A stretch of DNA of 64,000 nucleotides. Origin: Aestuariibaculum marinum (GTDB lineage Bacteria; Bacteroidota; Bacteroidia; Flavobacteriales; Flavobacteriaceae). Within the stretch, counting starts at the first letter, position 1. Each line of letters begins with the position of its first letter. The notes under the pieces are model-generated. The model saw nothing but the letters and a program-made list of their open reading frames with translations, was not told the DNA's origin and made no database searches. The position numbers were made by a program, and so were the translations under genes. Of this stretch, positions 50,461 through 59,218 are shown piece by piece. Where the stretch lies: NCBI RefSeq assembly GCF_014596975.1, contig NZ_JACVXD010000006.1, positions 137,742 to 201,741 of the forward strand, written 5' to 3'.

Positions 50461-52962
50461 ATGGCGAAGAATTTAGTAATTGTAGAGTCACCTGCCAAGG
50501 CAAAAACTATTGAAAAATTTTTAGGAAAAGAATTTAAAGTAGAGTCAAGTTTTGGGCATATTTCAGACCTTCCTTCAAAGGAATTAGGTGTGGATGTTGA
50601 AGGTGATTTTAGTCCAAAGTATGAAGTTTCTAAGGATAAGAAAGCGGTTGTAAAAAAACTGAAGGACTTAGCTAAGAAAGCCGAAATGGTTTGGTTAGCA
50701 AGTGATGAGGACCGGGAGGGAGAGGCTATTGCATGGCATTTGGCGGAAACTTTAAAATTGGATAAAGAAAAAACAAAACGTATTGTTTTTCATGAGATTA
50801 CTAAAACAGCTATTCAAAAAGCGATTGAAAACCCAAGAGGTATTGATTACGATTTAGTTGATGCGCAACAGGCACGTCGTATTTTGGACCGTATTGTAGG
50901 TTACGAATTATCTCCGGTGCTTTGGCGTAAAGTTAAAGGCGGATTGTCGGCTGGTCGTGTGCAGTCGGTTTCGGTGCGATTAATTGTAGAGCGTGAGCGT
51001 GATATTCAAAACTTCACTCCAGAGGCGTCCTATAGAATTGATGCTGAGTTTTCAAATGAAAACGGACAAGTATTCAAAGCTAAACTTCCAAAGAATTTTG
51101 AGACCAAAGAAGAGGCTTATGCCTTTTTAGAATCTAATGCAACGGCCGATTTTAAAGTTGCCGAATTAGATAAAAAGCCTGCTAAAAAATCGCCGGCAGC
51201 GCCATTTACAACTTCTACATTACAACAGGAAGCTTCTCGTAAGTTATATTTTTCGGTAAGTAAAACCATGACCTTAGCACAACGCTTGTACGAGTCGGGA
51301 TTAATTACCTATATGAGAACAGATAGTGTGAATTTATCTGATGAAGCACGTCAGGGAGCGCAAGCTGAAATTGAGAAAGCATATGGTTCTAAATATAGTA
51401 AACCAAGAAATTATGTTGGAAAAGCTAAAGGAGCTCAAGAAGCTCACGAGGCCATCAGACCAACAAGTTTTGCAACACATTCTGTAGATCTTGATCGTGA
51501 TCAAGCGCGTCTATACGATTTAATCTGGAAACGTGCTATTGCTTCTCAAATGAGTGAGGCAGAGTTAGAGCGTACTAATGTTAAAGTGAGCGCATCTACA
51601 CACAAGGAATTATTCACGGCTAATGGAGAGGTGATTACTTTCGATGGGTTCTTAAAAGTGTATTTAGAAGGTACCGACGACGAAGATGTAGAGCAAGAAG
51701 GTATGTTACCGGCAATGAAAGTAAATGAAACCTTACTTAATAAGTATATAACGGCGACAGAGCGCTATTCGCGTCCGCCAGCACGTTTTACTGAGGCGTC
51801 TTTAGTTAAGAAGTTAGAAGAGTTGGGTATTGGCCGTCCGTCTACTTATGCGCCAACAATTTCAACAATTCAGAATCGTAATTATGTTGAAAAAGGAACG
51901 GTTGACGGAACAGAGCGGGATTATACGCAACTGACTTTAAAAGAAGGGGCTTTAGCGACAAAAGTATTAACAGAGAAAGTAGGTTCAGATAAAGGGAAGT
52001 TAGTGCCAACGGATATTGGTATGATTGTAACAGACTTTTTGGTAAATCACTTCGAATATATATTAGACTACAATTTTACAGCGAAAGTAGAGGAGGATTT
52101 CGATGAAATTGCTGAGGGGAAAGTAGATTGGTCTAAAATGATGAAAGACTTCTATAAAGATTTTCATCCGCAAGTTCAGGATGTTCAGGAAAATGCCGAT
52201 AGAGAATCTGGAGAGCGTATTCTTGGTGTAGACCCAAAAAGTGGGAAACAGGTAAGTGTGCGTTTAGGTAAGTTCGGGCCAATGGTTCAAATTGGTACTG
52301 CCGATGATGAAGAGAAGCCGCAATTTGCAAGTTTAAGCCCAGATCAGCAATTAAATACCATTACGTTTGAAGAAGCTATGGATTTATTTCAGCTTCCAAA
52401 AACTTTAGGAACTTACGAAGGAGAAACCGTTGAGGTTAACAACGGGCGTTTTGGTCCTTACGTAAAATTTGGTTCAGCTTATGTGTCATTACCTAAAGGA
52501 CAGGATCCATTAAGTGTTGAACTGGATGATGCTATTGTTTTAATTAAAGAAAAGCAGGAAGCTGACGCACCAATATATTATTACAAAGAATTACCTGTTC
52601 AAAAAGGGAAAGGACGCTTTGGGCCTTTCATCAAGTGGAACAATATGTTCATTAACGTGAATAAAAAATACGACTGGGATAACTTGTCTGATGAAGATAT
52701 TGTAGAGCTTATCGAAACTAAAATTCAAAAAGAAATCGATAAGGTTGTGCATAACTGGGAAGACGAAGGTATTAAAGTTGAAAAAGCGCGTTGGGGTAGA
52801 CATAATGTTATTAAGGGTAAAGTTAAAGTGGAATTAGCCAAAACAGTAGATGTATCTGAAATGACTTTAGATGAGGCTAAAGCTATTATAGAGGCTAATG
52901 CACCTAAAAAGAAAACGGCTAAAAAGACAACAAAAAAGAAAACAACAGCTAAAAAGAAGTAA
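50461..52962 (+). CDS. topA: DNA topoisomerase I
   Basis: This 833-residue type IA topoisomerase begins with the Toprim domain (AKNLVIVESPAKAKTIEKFLG, ASDEDREGEAIAWHLAE). The catalytic Tyr lies in YESGLITYMRTDSVNLS near residue 280. The rest of the core includes GLSAGRVQSVSVRLIVERE and FTEASLVKKLEELGIGRPSTYAPTI. After about 590 come repeated beta domains of the C-terminal type (RLGKFGPMVQIG, NGRFGPYVKFG, GKGRFGPFIKW) instead of Cys4 zinc fingers. The tail is Lys/Thr-rich (KKKTAKKTTKKKTTAKKK). It relaxes negative supercoils. Confidence 0.97.
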   Translation: MAKNLVIVESPAKAKTIEKFLGKEFKVESSFGHISDLPSKELGVDVEGDFSPKYEVSKDKKAVVKKLKDLAKKAEMVWLASDEDREGEAIAWHLAETLKLDKEKTKRIVFHEITKTAIQKAIENPRGIDYDLVDAQQARRILDRIVGYELSPVLWRKVKGGLSAGRVQSVSVRLIVERERDIQNFTPEASYRIDAEFSNENGQVFKAKLPKNFETKEEAYAFLESNATADFKVAELDKKPAKKSPAAPFTTSTLQQEASRKLYFSVSKTMTLAQRLYESGLITYMRTDSVNLSDEARQGAQAEIEKAYGSKYSKPRNYVGKAKGAQEAHEAIRPTSFATHSVDLDRDQARLYDLIWKRAIASQMSEAELERTNVKVSASTHKELFTANGEVITFDGFLKVYLEGTDDEDVEQEGMLPAMKVNETLLNKYITATERYSRPPARFTEASLVKKLEELGIGRPSTYAPTISTIQNRNYVEKGTVDGTERDYTQLTLKEGALATKVLTEKVGSDKGKLVPTDIGMIVTDFLVNHFEYILDYNFTAKVEEDFDEIAEGKVDWSKMMKDFYKDFHPQVQDVQENADRESGERILGVDPKSGKQVSVRLGKFGPMVQIGTADDEEKPQFASLSPDQQLNTITFEEAMDLFQLPKTLGTYEGETVEVNNGRFGPYVKFGSAYVSLPKGQDPLSVELDDAIVLIKEKQEADAPIYYYKELPVQKGKGRFGPFIKWNNMFINVNKKYDWDNLSDEDIVELIETKIQKEIDKVVHNWEDEGIKVEKARWGRHNVIKGKVKVELAKTVDVSEMTLDEAKAIIEANAPKKKTAKKTTKKKTTAKKK

Positions 52963-52981
52963 TTTTCAGTTGAAGGATTAG

Positions 52982-53017
52982 TAATTATCGATTTCTTAAA
53001 TTAAGAAATTATAATTA
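52982..53017. repeat. Perfect inverted repeat after topA
   Basis: TAATTAT (52982-52988) and ATTTCTTA (52991-52998) pair with TAAGAAAT (53002-53009) and ATAATTA (53011-53017): 15 pairs in two blocks with a 3-base loop and a small internal bulge. It is 20 bases after the topA stop. No T-run follows, so it may act as a weak terminator or a stabilising 3' end. Confidence 0.5.
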
Positions 53018-53124
53018 TTGCTAGTTTATTTTTATGTTTACAAAGTATAAAAACTCATTTATTCTAATGATATTTGTAAGTAAACTAATCAAAAGTAAGC
53101 TAACCAATAAATTACTAACCCCGC

Positions 53125-54291
53125 ATGAACTTTAATTTTTTCACGCCTGTTTCAGATTTGGTTTTAGCTCATAACGAGTTGCTTTCTCCGCAAGCCTTAG
53201 GAAAAAAGATTAAAATTCATTCTGCGAAAAAAGGATTCCCTGATTTAAAAGGTGTAAATATTGCTGTATTTGGCGTTCTCGAAAATCGAAATGACGTCAA
53301 TTATATAGGAGAAACATTTCAGTTAAACGAAGTCCGAAAAACATTTTATAGTTTGTTTCCAGGGAGTTGGAACACAATTATTGCCGATTTAGGAGATATC
53401 GAACGCGGCGAAACCGTTGAAGATACTTACTTCGCATTAAAAACAACCGTTAGTGACCTTATAAAGCAAAATGTTATTCCTGTAATTATTGGAGGAACAC
53501 AGGATTTAACATATGCAACTTACAGAGCTTATGATAATATTCAGCCAATGGTGAATTTGGTAAGTGTGGATTGTAGGTTCGATTTAGGAGATTCTTCAAA
53601 GCCCATAAAGAATAATAGTTTTGTAGGTAAGATTATTTTAGATGAGCCCTATAATTTATTTAATTATGCAACAATAGGTTATCAAACCTATTTTAATTCG
53701 CAGGAGGAAAAGGACCTGATGGATAACCTGTATTTTGAATCTTATAGGTTAGGTGAGGTATCTAATAATATTACCATTGTTGAACCGGTTATGCGAGATG
53801 CTAATATGGTTAGCATCGATTTGTCGTCTGTTCGTGGCTCTGAATTGAGTTTGAAGCAAAAATTTTCTCCAAACGGATTAGATGGTAAAGAAATTTGTGC
53901 CATGTCGCGCTACGCTGGTATAAGTAATAAAGTGTCTTCTTTTGGAATATATGAGTATAAAGCATCGAAAGATGATGAAATGACATCAATGTTAATTTCT
54001 CAGATATTATGGTACTTTATTGAAGGTGTTAACTGTAGGGTTAACGATGAAGATTTTTCAGATGATAATTCTTATCAGAAATTTATAGCATTGGTAGAAG
54101 ATCAGGAATTGGTGTTTTTTAAAAGTGTAAAGACTGGAAGATGGTGGATTGAGATTCCTTTTTTATCAAATGTTAATAATAAATTAAAAAGACATACGTT
54201 ATTACCTTGCATGCATCAAGATTATATAGATGCTTGCCAGAATAAGGTGCCTGAGCGCTGGTATAAAGCGTTCCAAAAGAATAGTATTTAA
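53125..54291 (+). CDS. Arginase/formimidoylglutamase-fold protein with metal ligands lost (pseudoenzyme)
   Basis: A 388-residue protein in the ureohydrolase family by overall order: NIAVFGV, PVIIGGTQDLTYATYRA, VNLVSVDCRFDLGDSSKP and NMVSIDLSSVRGSELS. The metal-binding signatures are altered: GGDHS is GGTQD (123-127), DAHxD is DCRFD (149-153) and SxDxDxxDP is SIDLSSVRGSE (230-240). Without the His and Asp ligands the dimanganese centre cannot form, so catalysis is improbable. The N-terminal addition (MNFNFFTPVSDLVLAHNELLSPQ) and C-terminal extension (about 300-388) are beyond the arginase core. It lies 157 bases upstream of gldK on the same strand, behind a terminator-like site. A structural role linked to the type IX machine is conjecture. 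Confidence 0.8.
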   Translation: MNFNFFTPVSDLVLAHNELLSPQALGKKIKIHSAKKGFPDLKGVNIAVFGVLENRNDVNYIGETFQLNEVRKTFYSLFPGSWNTIIADLGDIERGETVEDTYFALKTTVSDLIKQNVIPVIIGGTQDLTYATYRAYDNIQPMVNLVSVDCRFDLGDSSKPIKNNSFVGKIILDEPYNLFNYATIGYQTYFNSQEEKDLMDNLYFESYRLGEVSNNITIVEPVMRDANMVSIDLSSVRGSELSLKQKFSPNGLDGKEICAMSRYAGISNKVSSFGIYEYKASKDDEMTSMLISQILWYFIEGVNCRVNDEDFSDDNSYQKFIALVEDQELVFFKSVKTGRWWIEIPFLSNVNNKLKRHTLLPCMHQDYIDACQNKVPERWYKAFQKNSI

Positions 54292-54306
54292 CATTTGTTA
54301 CCGCTT

Positions 54307-54342
54307 AAAGGTTGTGTTTTATCGATAAAATGCCTTTTTTTT
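54307..54342 (+). terminator. Probable terminator between the arginase-like gene and gldK
   Basis: AAAGG (54307-54311) and CCTTT (54333-54337) enclose a palindrome TTTTATCGATAAAA (54317-54330), followed by a run of eight T. It is AU-rich, so strength is uncertain. Confidence 0.5.
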
Positions 54343-54373
54343 ACGATGAAACGTATTTTTTTCCTTTAAAAAG

Positions 54374-54404
54374 TTGTTTTTTAAAAAATATATAAATATG
54401 TTTA
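54374..54404 (+). promoter_or_regulatory. Probable promoter of the gldKLMN operon
   Basis: TTG (54374-54376) and TATGTTTA (54397-54404) are 20 bases apart; the -7 box differs from TAnnTTTG in its last base. It leaves a leader of about 40 bases before gldK. Confidence 0.5.
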
Positions 54405-54447
54405 CGCTCTCAATAACGAAGCTTAAATAATTAACCTCGAGTTTTCT

Positions 54448-55806
54448 ATGGATATGAAGAAGTTTATATTATTAACCGCAGTAATGACTTTGCTTGCTAG
54501 TTGTGGCTCTAACGACAAGGGTGAACTAGTGGGTGTACAAGGAAAGAAATGGCATCCGGAAAAGCCATACGGAATGGAATTAATACCGGGTGGATCATTT
54601 ATTATGGGTAAGGCCGACGATGATTTAGCTGGTGTGCAAGATGCTCCTGCTAAAACCGTTACAGTACGTGCCTTTTATATGGACGCTACTGAAATTACAA
54701 ACAGTGAGTACCGCCAATTTGTAAATTGGGTTAGAGACTCGATAGTAAGAACTAAACTTGCTATTTTGGCGGACGAGGTTGGTAAAGTACCTGGCGATGG
54801 TGGTATTGGTGAGTATGCATTTAAAGATGCCGATACTGCGAATATGACAGTTTACGAAAAATACATGTTCGAAAACTACACAGGTTTAGGTCCAACAGGT
54901 TACGAGGGTCGTAAATTAAATAAAGAAATGGAATTAATTTACGATACAGCCGAATATCCAGACGAATTTTACGCTGAGGTTATGGATACCATGTATCTGC
55001 CAATGGAAGAATCATATAATGGTCAACGTACTTGGGATGTAAAGAAATTTAAATTCCAGTACAATTATATGGATATCCAGGAAGCTGCGAAAGCAAGAGG
55101 TGTAAAGCGTAGCGATGTTATTAAAAAGGAAGAAATAGAAGTGTATCCAGATACAACAGTTTGGATTAGAGACTTTGCATATTCTTATAATGAGCCAATG
55201 CATAACGATTATTTCTGGCATGATGCTTACAGTGAATATCCTGTAGTTGGTGTTACCTGGAAACAAGCTAAGGCTTTTTGTGAGTGGAGAACTATTAACA
55301 AGAATGGCTACCAAAAAGATAGAGGAGCGCAAATGGTAAACCGTTTCAGATTACCATCTGAGGCAGAGTGGGAATACGCTGCGCGTGGTGGTCTTCAAGC
55401 TGCAACTTACCCATGGGGAGGTCCTTACACTAAAAGTGATAGAGGCTGTTTTATGGCAAACTTTAAGCCAGTACGTGGAGATTACGCTGCAGATCAGGCC
55501 TTATATACTGTAGAGGCTAAATCTTACGAGCCGAACGATTATAATTTATATAATATGGCTGGTAACGTTGCAGAATGGGTAAATGCATCATACGATCCGT
55601 CATCTTACGAGTATACATCTACAATTAACCCTAACGTTAACGATTATGAAAACCAACGTAAAGTAGTTCGTGGTGGGTCTTGGAAAGATGTTGCTTATTA
55701 TTTACAAGTAAGTTCAAGAGATTTCGAATATGCAGATTCTGCAAGAAGTTATATTGGTTTCAGAACCGTTCAGGATTACATGGGGACACAGGTAACTGGA
55801 AAATAA
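54448..55806 (+). CDS. gldK: Gliding motility/type IX secretion lipoprotein GldK
   Basis: A 452-residue lipoprotein. Leader (MD)MKKFILLTAVMTLLASCGS has the lipobox Cys; an in-frame ATG two codons downstream (54454) is an equally good start. The body is an FGE-sulfatase (SUMF1-like) domain: MELIPGGSFIMGKADDD, VTVRAFYMDATEITNSEYRQFV, YPVVGVTWKQAKAFCEWR, RLPSEAEWEYAARGG, YNMAGNVAEWV and VVRGGSWKDVAYYLQVSSRD. GldK forms a periplasmic ring with GldN under the outer membrane in the type IX secretion system. It opens the gldK-L-M-N operon; gldL follows after 104 bases. Confidence 0.96.
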   Translation: MDMKKFILLTAVMTLLASCGSNDKGELVGVQGKKWHPEKPYGMELIPGGSFIMGKADDDLAGVQDAPAKTVTVRAFYMDATEITNSEYRQFVNWVRDSIVRTKLAILADEVGKVPGDGGIGEYAFKDADTANMTVYEKYMFENYTGLGPTGYEGRKLNKEMELIYDTAEYPDEFYAEVMDTMYLPMEESYNGQRTWDVKKFKFQYNYMDIQEAAKARGVKRSDVIKKEEIEVYPDTTVWIRDFAYSYNEPMHNDYFWHDAYSEYPVVGVTWKQAKAFCEWRTINKNGYQKDRGAQMVNRFRLPSEAEWEYAARGGLQAATYPWGGPYTKSDRGCFMANFKPVRGDYAADQALYTVEAKSYEPNDYNLYNMAGNVAEWVNASYDPSSYEYTSTINPNVNDYENQRKVVRGGSWKDVAYYLQVSSRDFEYADSARSYIGFRTVQDYMGTQVTGK

Positions 55807-55874
55807 GAAGCTAATCAACAGAAAATCTTAATTATCAAATCATAAACAAAACAACAACCTATTAATTAACCTAC

Positions 55875-55894
55875 TTAAGTAATTTATTACTTAA
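55875..55894 (+). repeat. Inverted repeat in the gldK-gldL gap
   Basis: TTAAGTAA (55875-55882) and TTACTTAA (55887-55894) form a perfect 8-bp stem with loop TTTA, 16 bases before the gldL start. Confidence 0.55.
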
Positions 55895-55910
55895 CTAAAA
55901 AATCAGAATT

Positions 55911-56552
55911 ATGGCACAGTCAAAAGCAAGTAAAAAGTTCATGAATATGGCTTATGGATTAGGAGCAGCAATTGTAATTATTGGGGCACTATTCAAAATT
56001 ACTCATATGGAGTTTGGTCCACTAACAGGTAATGTTATGTTGACATTAGGTCTTGTTACCGAAGCAATTATTTTCGCAATTTCAGCATTCGAGCCTGTAG
56101 AGAGCGATTTAGATTGGTCTTTAGTTTACCCAGAATTAGCTGGAGGAAAAGCAGCTAAAAGAGAGAAAAAAGAAGAAACAAATCAAGGTTTATTATCTAA
56201 AAAATTAGATGATATGCTTAAAGAGGCTAAAATTGATGGTGAATTAATGGCAAGCTTAGGAGAAAGTATCAAGAACTTTGAAGGTGCTGCTAAGAGTATG
56301 TCATCTGGGGCCAACGGAATTGAAGCTTCTAAAAAATATAGTGAAGAGTTATCTTTAGCTGCGGCTCAAATGGAATCTTTAAACAGTTTATACAAAGTAC
56401 AATTAGAGAGCGCAAGCAAGCAAGCTACTATTAACCAAGAGCAAGTAGAAAATGCAGTGAAGTTAAAAGAGCAAATGCAATCGTTAGCTTCAAACTTATC
56501 TTCATTAAATGGAGTATATGGCGGTATGTTATCTGCAATGAACAAAAACTAA
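55911..56552 (+). CDS. gldL: Gliding motility/type IX secretion motor protein GldL
   Basis: A 213-residue inner-membrane protein. Two helices (AYGLGAAIVIIGALFKI and NVMLTLGLVTEAIIFAISAF) precede a cytoplasmic domain rich in heptads (LSLAAAQMESLNSLYKVQLESASKQATI). Glu51 in TM2 (GLVTEAIIF) is the likely counterpart of the proton-handling Glu of the GldLM motor; Glu61 follows it. GldL5-GldM2 uses proton flow to drive gliding and secretion. It lies between gldK (104 bases) and gldM (38 bases). Confidence 0.96.
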   Translation: MAQSKASKKFMNMAYGLGAAIVIIGALFKITHMEFGPLTGNVMLTLGLVTEAIIFAISAFEPVESDLDWSLVYPELAGGKAAKREKKEETNQGLLSKKLDDMLKEAKIDGELMASLGESIKNFEGAAKSMSSGANGIEASKKYSEELSLAAAQMESLNSLYKVQLESASKQATINQEQVENAVKLKEQMQSLASNLSSLNGVYGGMLSAMNKN

Positions 56553-56590
56553 TTAGGGTATCTAATTATTAACCAAAAACCTAATTAGTT
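56547..56590 (+). repeat. Inverted repeat spanning the gldL stop and the gldM start
   Basis: AACTAATTAGG (56547-56557), including the gldL TAA stop, and CCTAATTAGTT (56580-56590), directly before the gldM ATG at 56591, are perfect 11-bp arms with a 22-base loop. Pairing would place the gldM start at the foot of a stem. Confidence 0.65.
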
Positions 56591-58153
56591 ATGGCAGGAG
56601 GAAACTTATCACCCAGACAGAAAATGATTAATCTGATGTATTTAATCTTCATTGCGATGTTAGCATTAAATATGTCGAAAGAAGTGCTTTCAGCATTCGG
56701 ATTAATGAATGTTCGATTAACAGAATCGAATGAAGCAGCTGACCAAAGAAATTTAGCTTTTTTCTCTGGATTAGAATTAAAAGCTGAAGAGCAACCAGAA
56801 AAATATGCGCCTTTATTAGATAAGGCTGAAAAAATCCGAGTATTATCGAAAGATTTAAATACGTATTTAGAGGATTTAAAAGCTAAGATGTCAGCTACGG
56901 TGGATGATCCAACCGATTATGAAATTATGGATAAAGGGGATTACCTTGATAATAATTTCTTTAAAGGAGACAAATTAAAACCAGAAGGCGAAGAGTTTTT
57001 AGAAAAACTTGAAACATTCCGCAGCGGTGTTGTTGAAATTTTAGGAGATGATCCTAGTATGTCTTCGGTTGTAGCGGACGTAAACGAAAAGTTCAGTACA
57101 GAGCCTGAAACAAATCGTGATGGAAAGAAAATAGACTGGTTAGATTACCACTATAAAGGATTTCCTTTAGTAGCATCGTTAACTAAAATGACACAGTTAC
57201 AGTCTGATGTAAAAACTGTAGGTTCTGAGATTTTAGGAAAAATGATGCAAGGAACCTTATCAGCAGAGGTGTCTATGACAAACTATACTACTTTAATGGA
57301 GACTTCAAAATCAGCTTACTTTAACGGTGAGACATTTGATGGAGCTATTGTATTAGGACGTAAAGATGCTACTACAAAACCAAATAAAGTAGAATTAACT
57401 TTAGACGGTGTGAAATTAACTGAAGATCAGTACGCTATCGAAGATGGGCGTGTAAAGTTAAAAGTTGGTACAGGTAGACCAGGTGAGCACAAAATTGAAG
57501 GTAAATTAATTTTCGCTCAGGATGGTGAAGATATCGAAGTTCCGGTATCACAATCGTTCGCTACGGTTTCTAAACCAAATGCAGCCACAATTTCTGCAGA
57601 TAAAATGAATGTTGTTTACCGTGGTGTTAAAAACCCAATGACAATTTCGTTTGCAGGTATTCCAGATAACAAAGTAAATGCTAGAGCTCAAGGTTTAAGC
57701 CGAGTAAGTGGAAGCAAATATGTTATGGATGCAACACGTATTCAAGGTAGAGAAGTAACTATTAACGTTTCAGGTACTTTACCAGATGGTGGAGGTGTAA
57801 GCGATAGAGCTACTTTCAGAATTAAAGATTTACCAAAACCAACGGGTACTATTAGAGGTGAAGACGGTTCTGTTAAGATGCAACGTCAGTCTTTAGAAAT
57901 TTCTACTGTTGGAGCGAAATTCGACGATTTCGATTTCGAATTACCTTTACGTGTAACAGGATTTATGTTTAAAGTTCCTGGGCAGCCAACAATTAACGTA
58001 AGCGGAAATAAACTAGATAGCCGTGCTAAGGCAGCTTTAAGAAAAGCAAAACGTGGTACAGATGTTCAAATATTTAACATCGAAGCTAAAGCTAGTGGTG
58101 TTAGCGTAATCCTTAAAAAGGTATCGCCAGTTATTATCGAGCTTACTAACTAA
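56591..58153 (+). CDS. gldM: Gliding motility/type IX secretion motor protein GldM
   Basis: A 520-residue protein with one N-terminal transmembrane helix (MINLMYLIFIAMLALNM) preceded by MAGGNLSPRQK. It has a large periplasmic part: a helical first domain (about 40-215) and three beta-rich domains up to the end (KPNAATISADKMNVVYRGVKNPMTISF, TIRGEDGSVKMQRQSL, LPLRVTGFMFKVPGQPTINVSG). GldM transmits torque from the membrane motor to the GldKN ring. Length and start match the family. gldN follows after 104 bases of gap that carries a hairpin. Confidence 0.96.
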   Translation: MAGGNLSPRQKMINLMYLIFIAMLALNMSKEVLSAFGLMNVRLTESNEAADQRNLAFFSGLELKAEEQPEKYAPLLDKAEKIRVLSKDLNTYLEDLKAKMSATVDDPTDYEIMDKGDYLDNNFFKGDKLKPEGEEFLEKLETFRSGVVEILGDDPSMSSVVADVNEKFSTEPETNRDGKKIDWLDYHYKGFPLVASLTKMTQLQSDVKTVGSEILGKMMQGTLSAEVSMTNYTTLMETSKSAYFNGETFDGAIVLGRKDATTKPNKVELTLDGVKLTEDQYAIEDGRVKLKVGTGRPGEHKIEGKLIFAQDGEDIEVPVSQSFATVSKPNAATISADKMNVVYRGVKNPMTISFAGIPDNKVNARAQGLSRVSGSKYVMDATRIQGREVTINVSGTLPDGGGVSDRATFRIKDLPKPTGTIRGEDGSVKMQRQSLEISTVGAKFDDFDFELPLRVTGFMFKVPGQPTINVSGNKLDSRAKAALRKAKRGTDVQIFNIEAKASGVSVILKKVSPVIIELTN

Positions 58154-58167
58154 TAGTTAAAATATAA

Positions 58168-58202
58168 TATCATATCCATATTGTGTTGATATGGATATGG
58201 TA
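58168..58202 (+). repeat. Inverted repeat in the gldM-gldN gap
   Basis: CATATCCATAT (58171-58181) and ATATGGATATG (58189-58199) are perfect 11-bp arms with a seven-base loop; three more outer pairs include one G-U. No T-run follows, so read-through into gldN is expected. Confidence 0.65.
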
Positions 58203-58257
58203 TAAATTATAGAGAGCCTAGTTGAAGTTCAACTATAGAAAAATAAAACCAAAGCAC

Positions 58258-59148
58258 ATGAATTTAAAAAGTTTTTTATTAACCGTTACAACTGTTTTTA
58301 CAGTATCAGGTGTGTTTGCTCAAGCAAATATACTTAATGCTAAAAGCCCGGAGGAGATTGGTGTTAGAACAGAAGCTCAAAAAGCTATTGATAATGACAA
58401 GCCGTTAGAATATGGTTATGTAGACGATAGAGATATTCTATATTCTAAAATGGTTTGGGAGAAAATCGTTTTAGACGAGCGTGTAAACTTTCCGTTATAT
58501 TATCCTATCGATACCAATAATATTGGTAGCGACAGACGTTCATTGTACGATGTGCTTATGAAGAACATTCAAAATGGAAGGATAAAAAACATCTACGACG
58601 ATTCATACTTTAAAACGAAGCGTACACTTGATGATATTCAGGCAGCGTTAGCAAAAGTTGATACTACCGAGTTAGGTATTGAGCAATTAAATGCTGGAGA
58701 GCAGTTATCTGCTGAATATATTGATAGACGTGACCTTACTGCTGCAGATATTGTAGAGTATCGTATTAAAGGTCTTTGGTATTTTGATAAGCGTCAGGCA
58801 GAATTAAAATACCGTTTATTAGGTATAGCACCTGTAGCTCCAGATGTTAACTTTATCGATTCAGAAACGCCTGATTTAGTAGAATTATTTTGGATATTCT
58901 TTCCAGATGCACGTGAGGTATTACACGAAGCTAAGTCCTTTAATAATGAGAATAGTTCTATGCCGTTCTCTTTCGATCACGTGTTAAACTCAAGACGTTT
59001 CAATTCTATAATTTATAAAGAAGAAAACGTACAGCAGGATAGGGCGATTAACGAATATGTTACCGATAATGCTTTAATGCAGTTGTTAGAATCTGAAAGA
59101 ATTAAAGAAAAAATACGAGATTTCGAATTAGATATGTGGACATACTAA
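58258..59148 (+). CDS. gldN: Gliding motility/type IX secretion protein GldN
   Basis: I use the ATG at 58258, which gives a 296-residue protein with a clean signal peptide (MNLKSFLLTVTTVFTVSGVFAQ). An upstream in-frame TTG at 58222 would add 12 residues unlike the family. The mature protein shows ILNAKSPEEIGVRTEAQKAIDNDKPLEYGYVDDRDILYSKMVWE, IDLDERVNFPLYYP-like stretches, YRIKGLWYFDKRQAELKYRLLGIAPV and FWIFFPDAREVLHEAKSFN. GldN pairs with GldK in the periplasmic ring. It is the last gene of the operon, before a long terminator. Confidence 0.95.
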   Translation: MNLKSFLLTVTTVFTVSGVFAQANILNAKSPEEIGVRTEAQKAIDNDKPLEYGYVDDRDILYSKMVWEKIVLDERVNFPLYYPIDTNNIGSDRRSLYDVLMKNIQNGRIKNIYDDSYFKTKRTLDDIQAALAKVDTTELGIEQLNAGEQLSAEYIDRRDLTAADIVEYRIKGLWYFDKRQAELKYRLLGIAPVAPDVNFIDSETPDLVELFWIFFPDAREVLHEAKSFNNENSSMPFSFDHVLNSRRFNSIIYKEENVQQDRAINEYVTDNALMQLLESERIKEKIRDFELDMWTY

Positions 59149-59164
59149 TTCCGATTTTCATAAA

Positions 59165-59206
59165 AAAATAAAGAAGCCTGCTTTTTTAAGCAGGCTTCTT
59201 TATTTT
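59165..59206 (+). terminator. Very strong terminator after gldN
   Basis: The arms 59165-59183 and 59188-59206 are perfectly complementary over 19 bases, with loop TTTT (59184-59187). The stem core is AAGAAGCCTGCTT. It insulates the gldKLMN operon from the oxidoreductase gene 13 bases on. Confidence 0.92.
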
Positions 59207-59218
59207 TATCTTCGCAGT

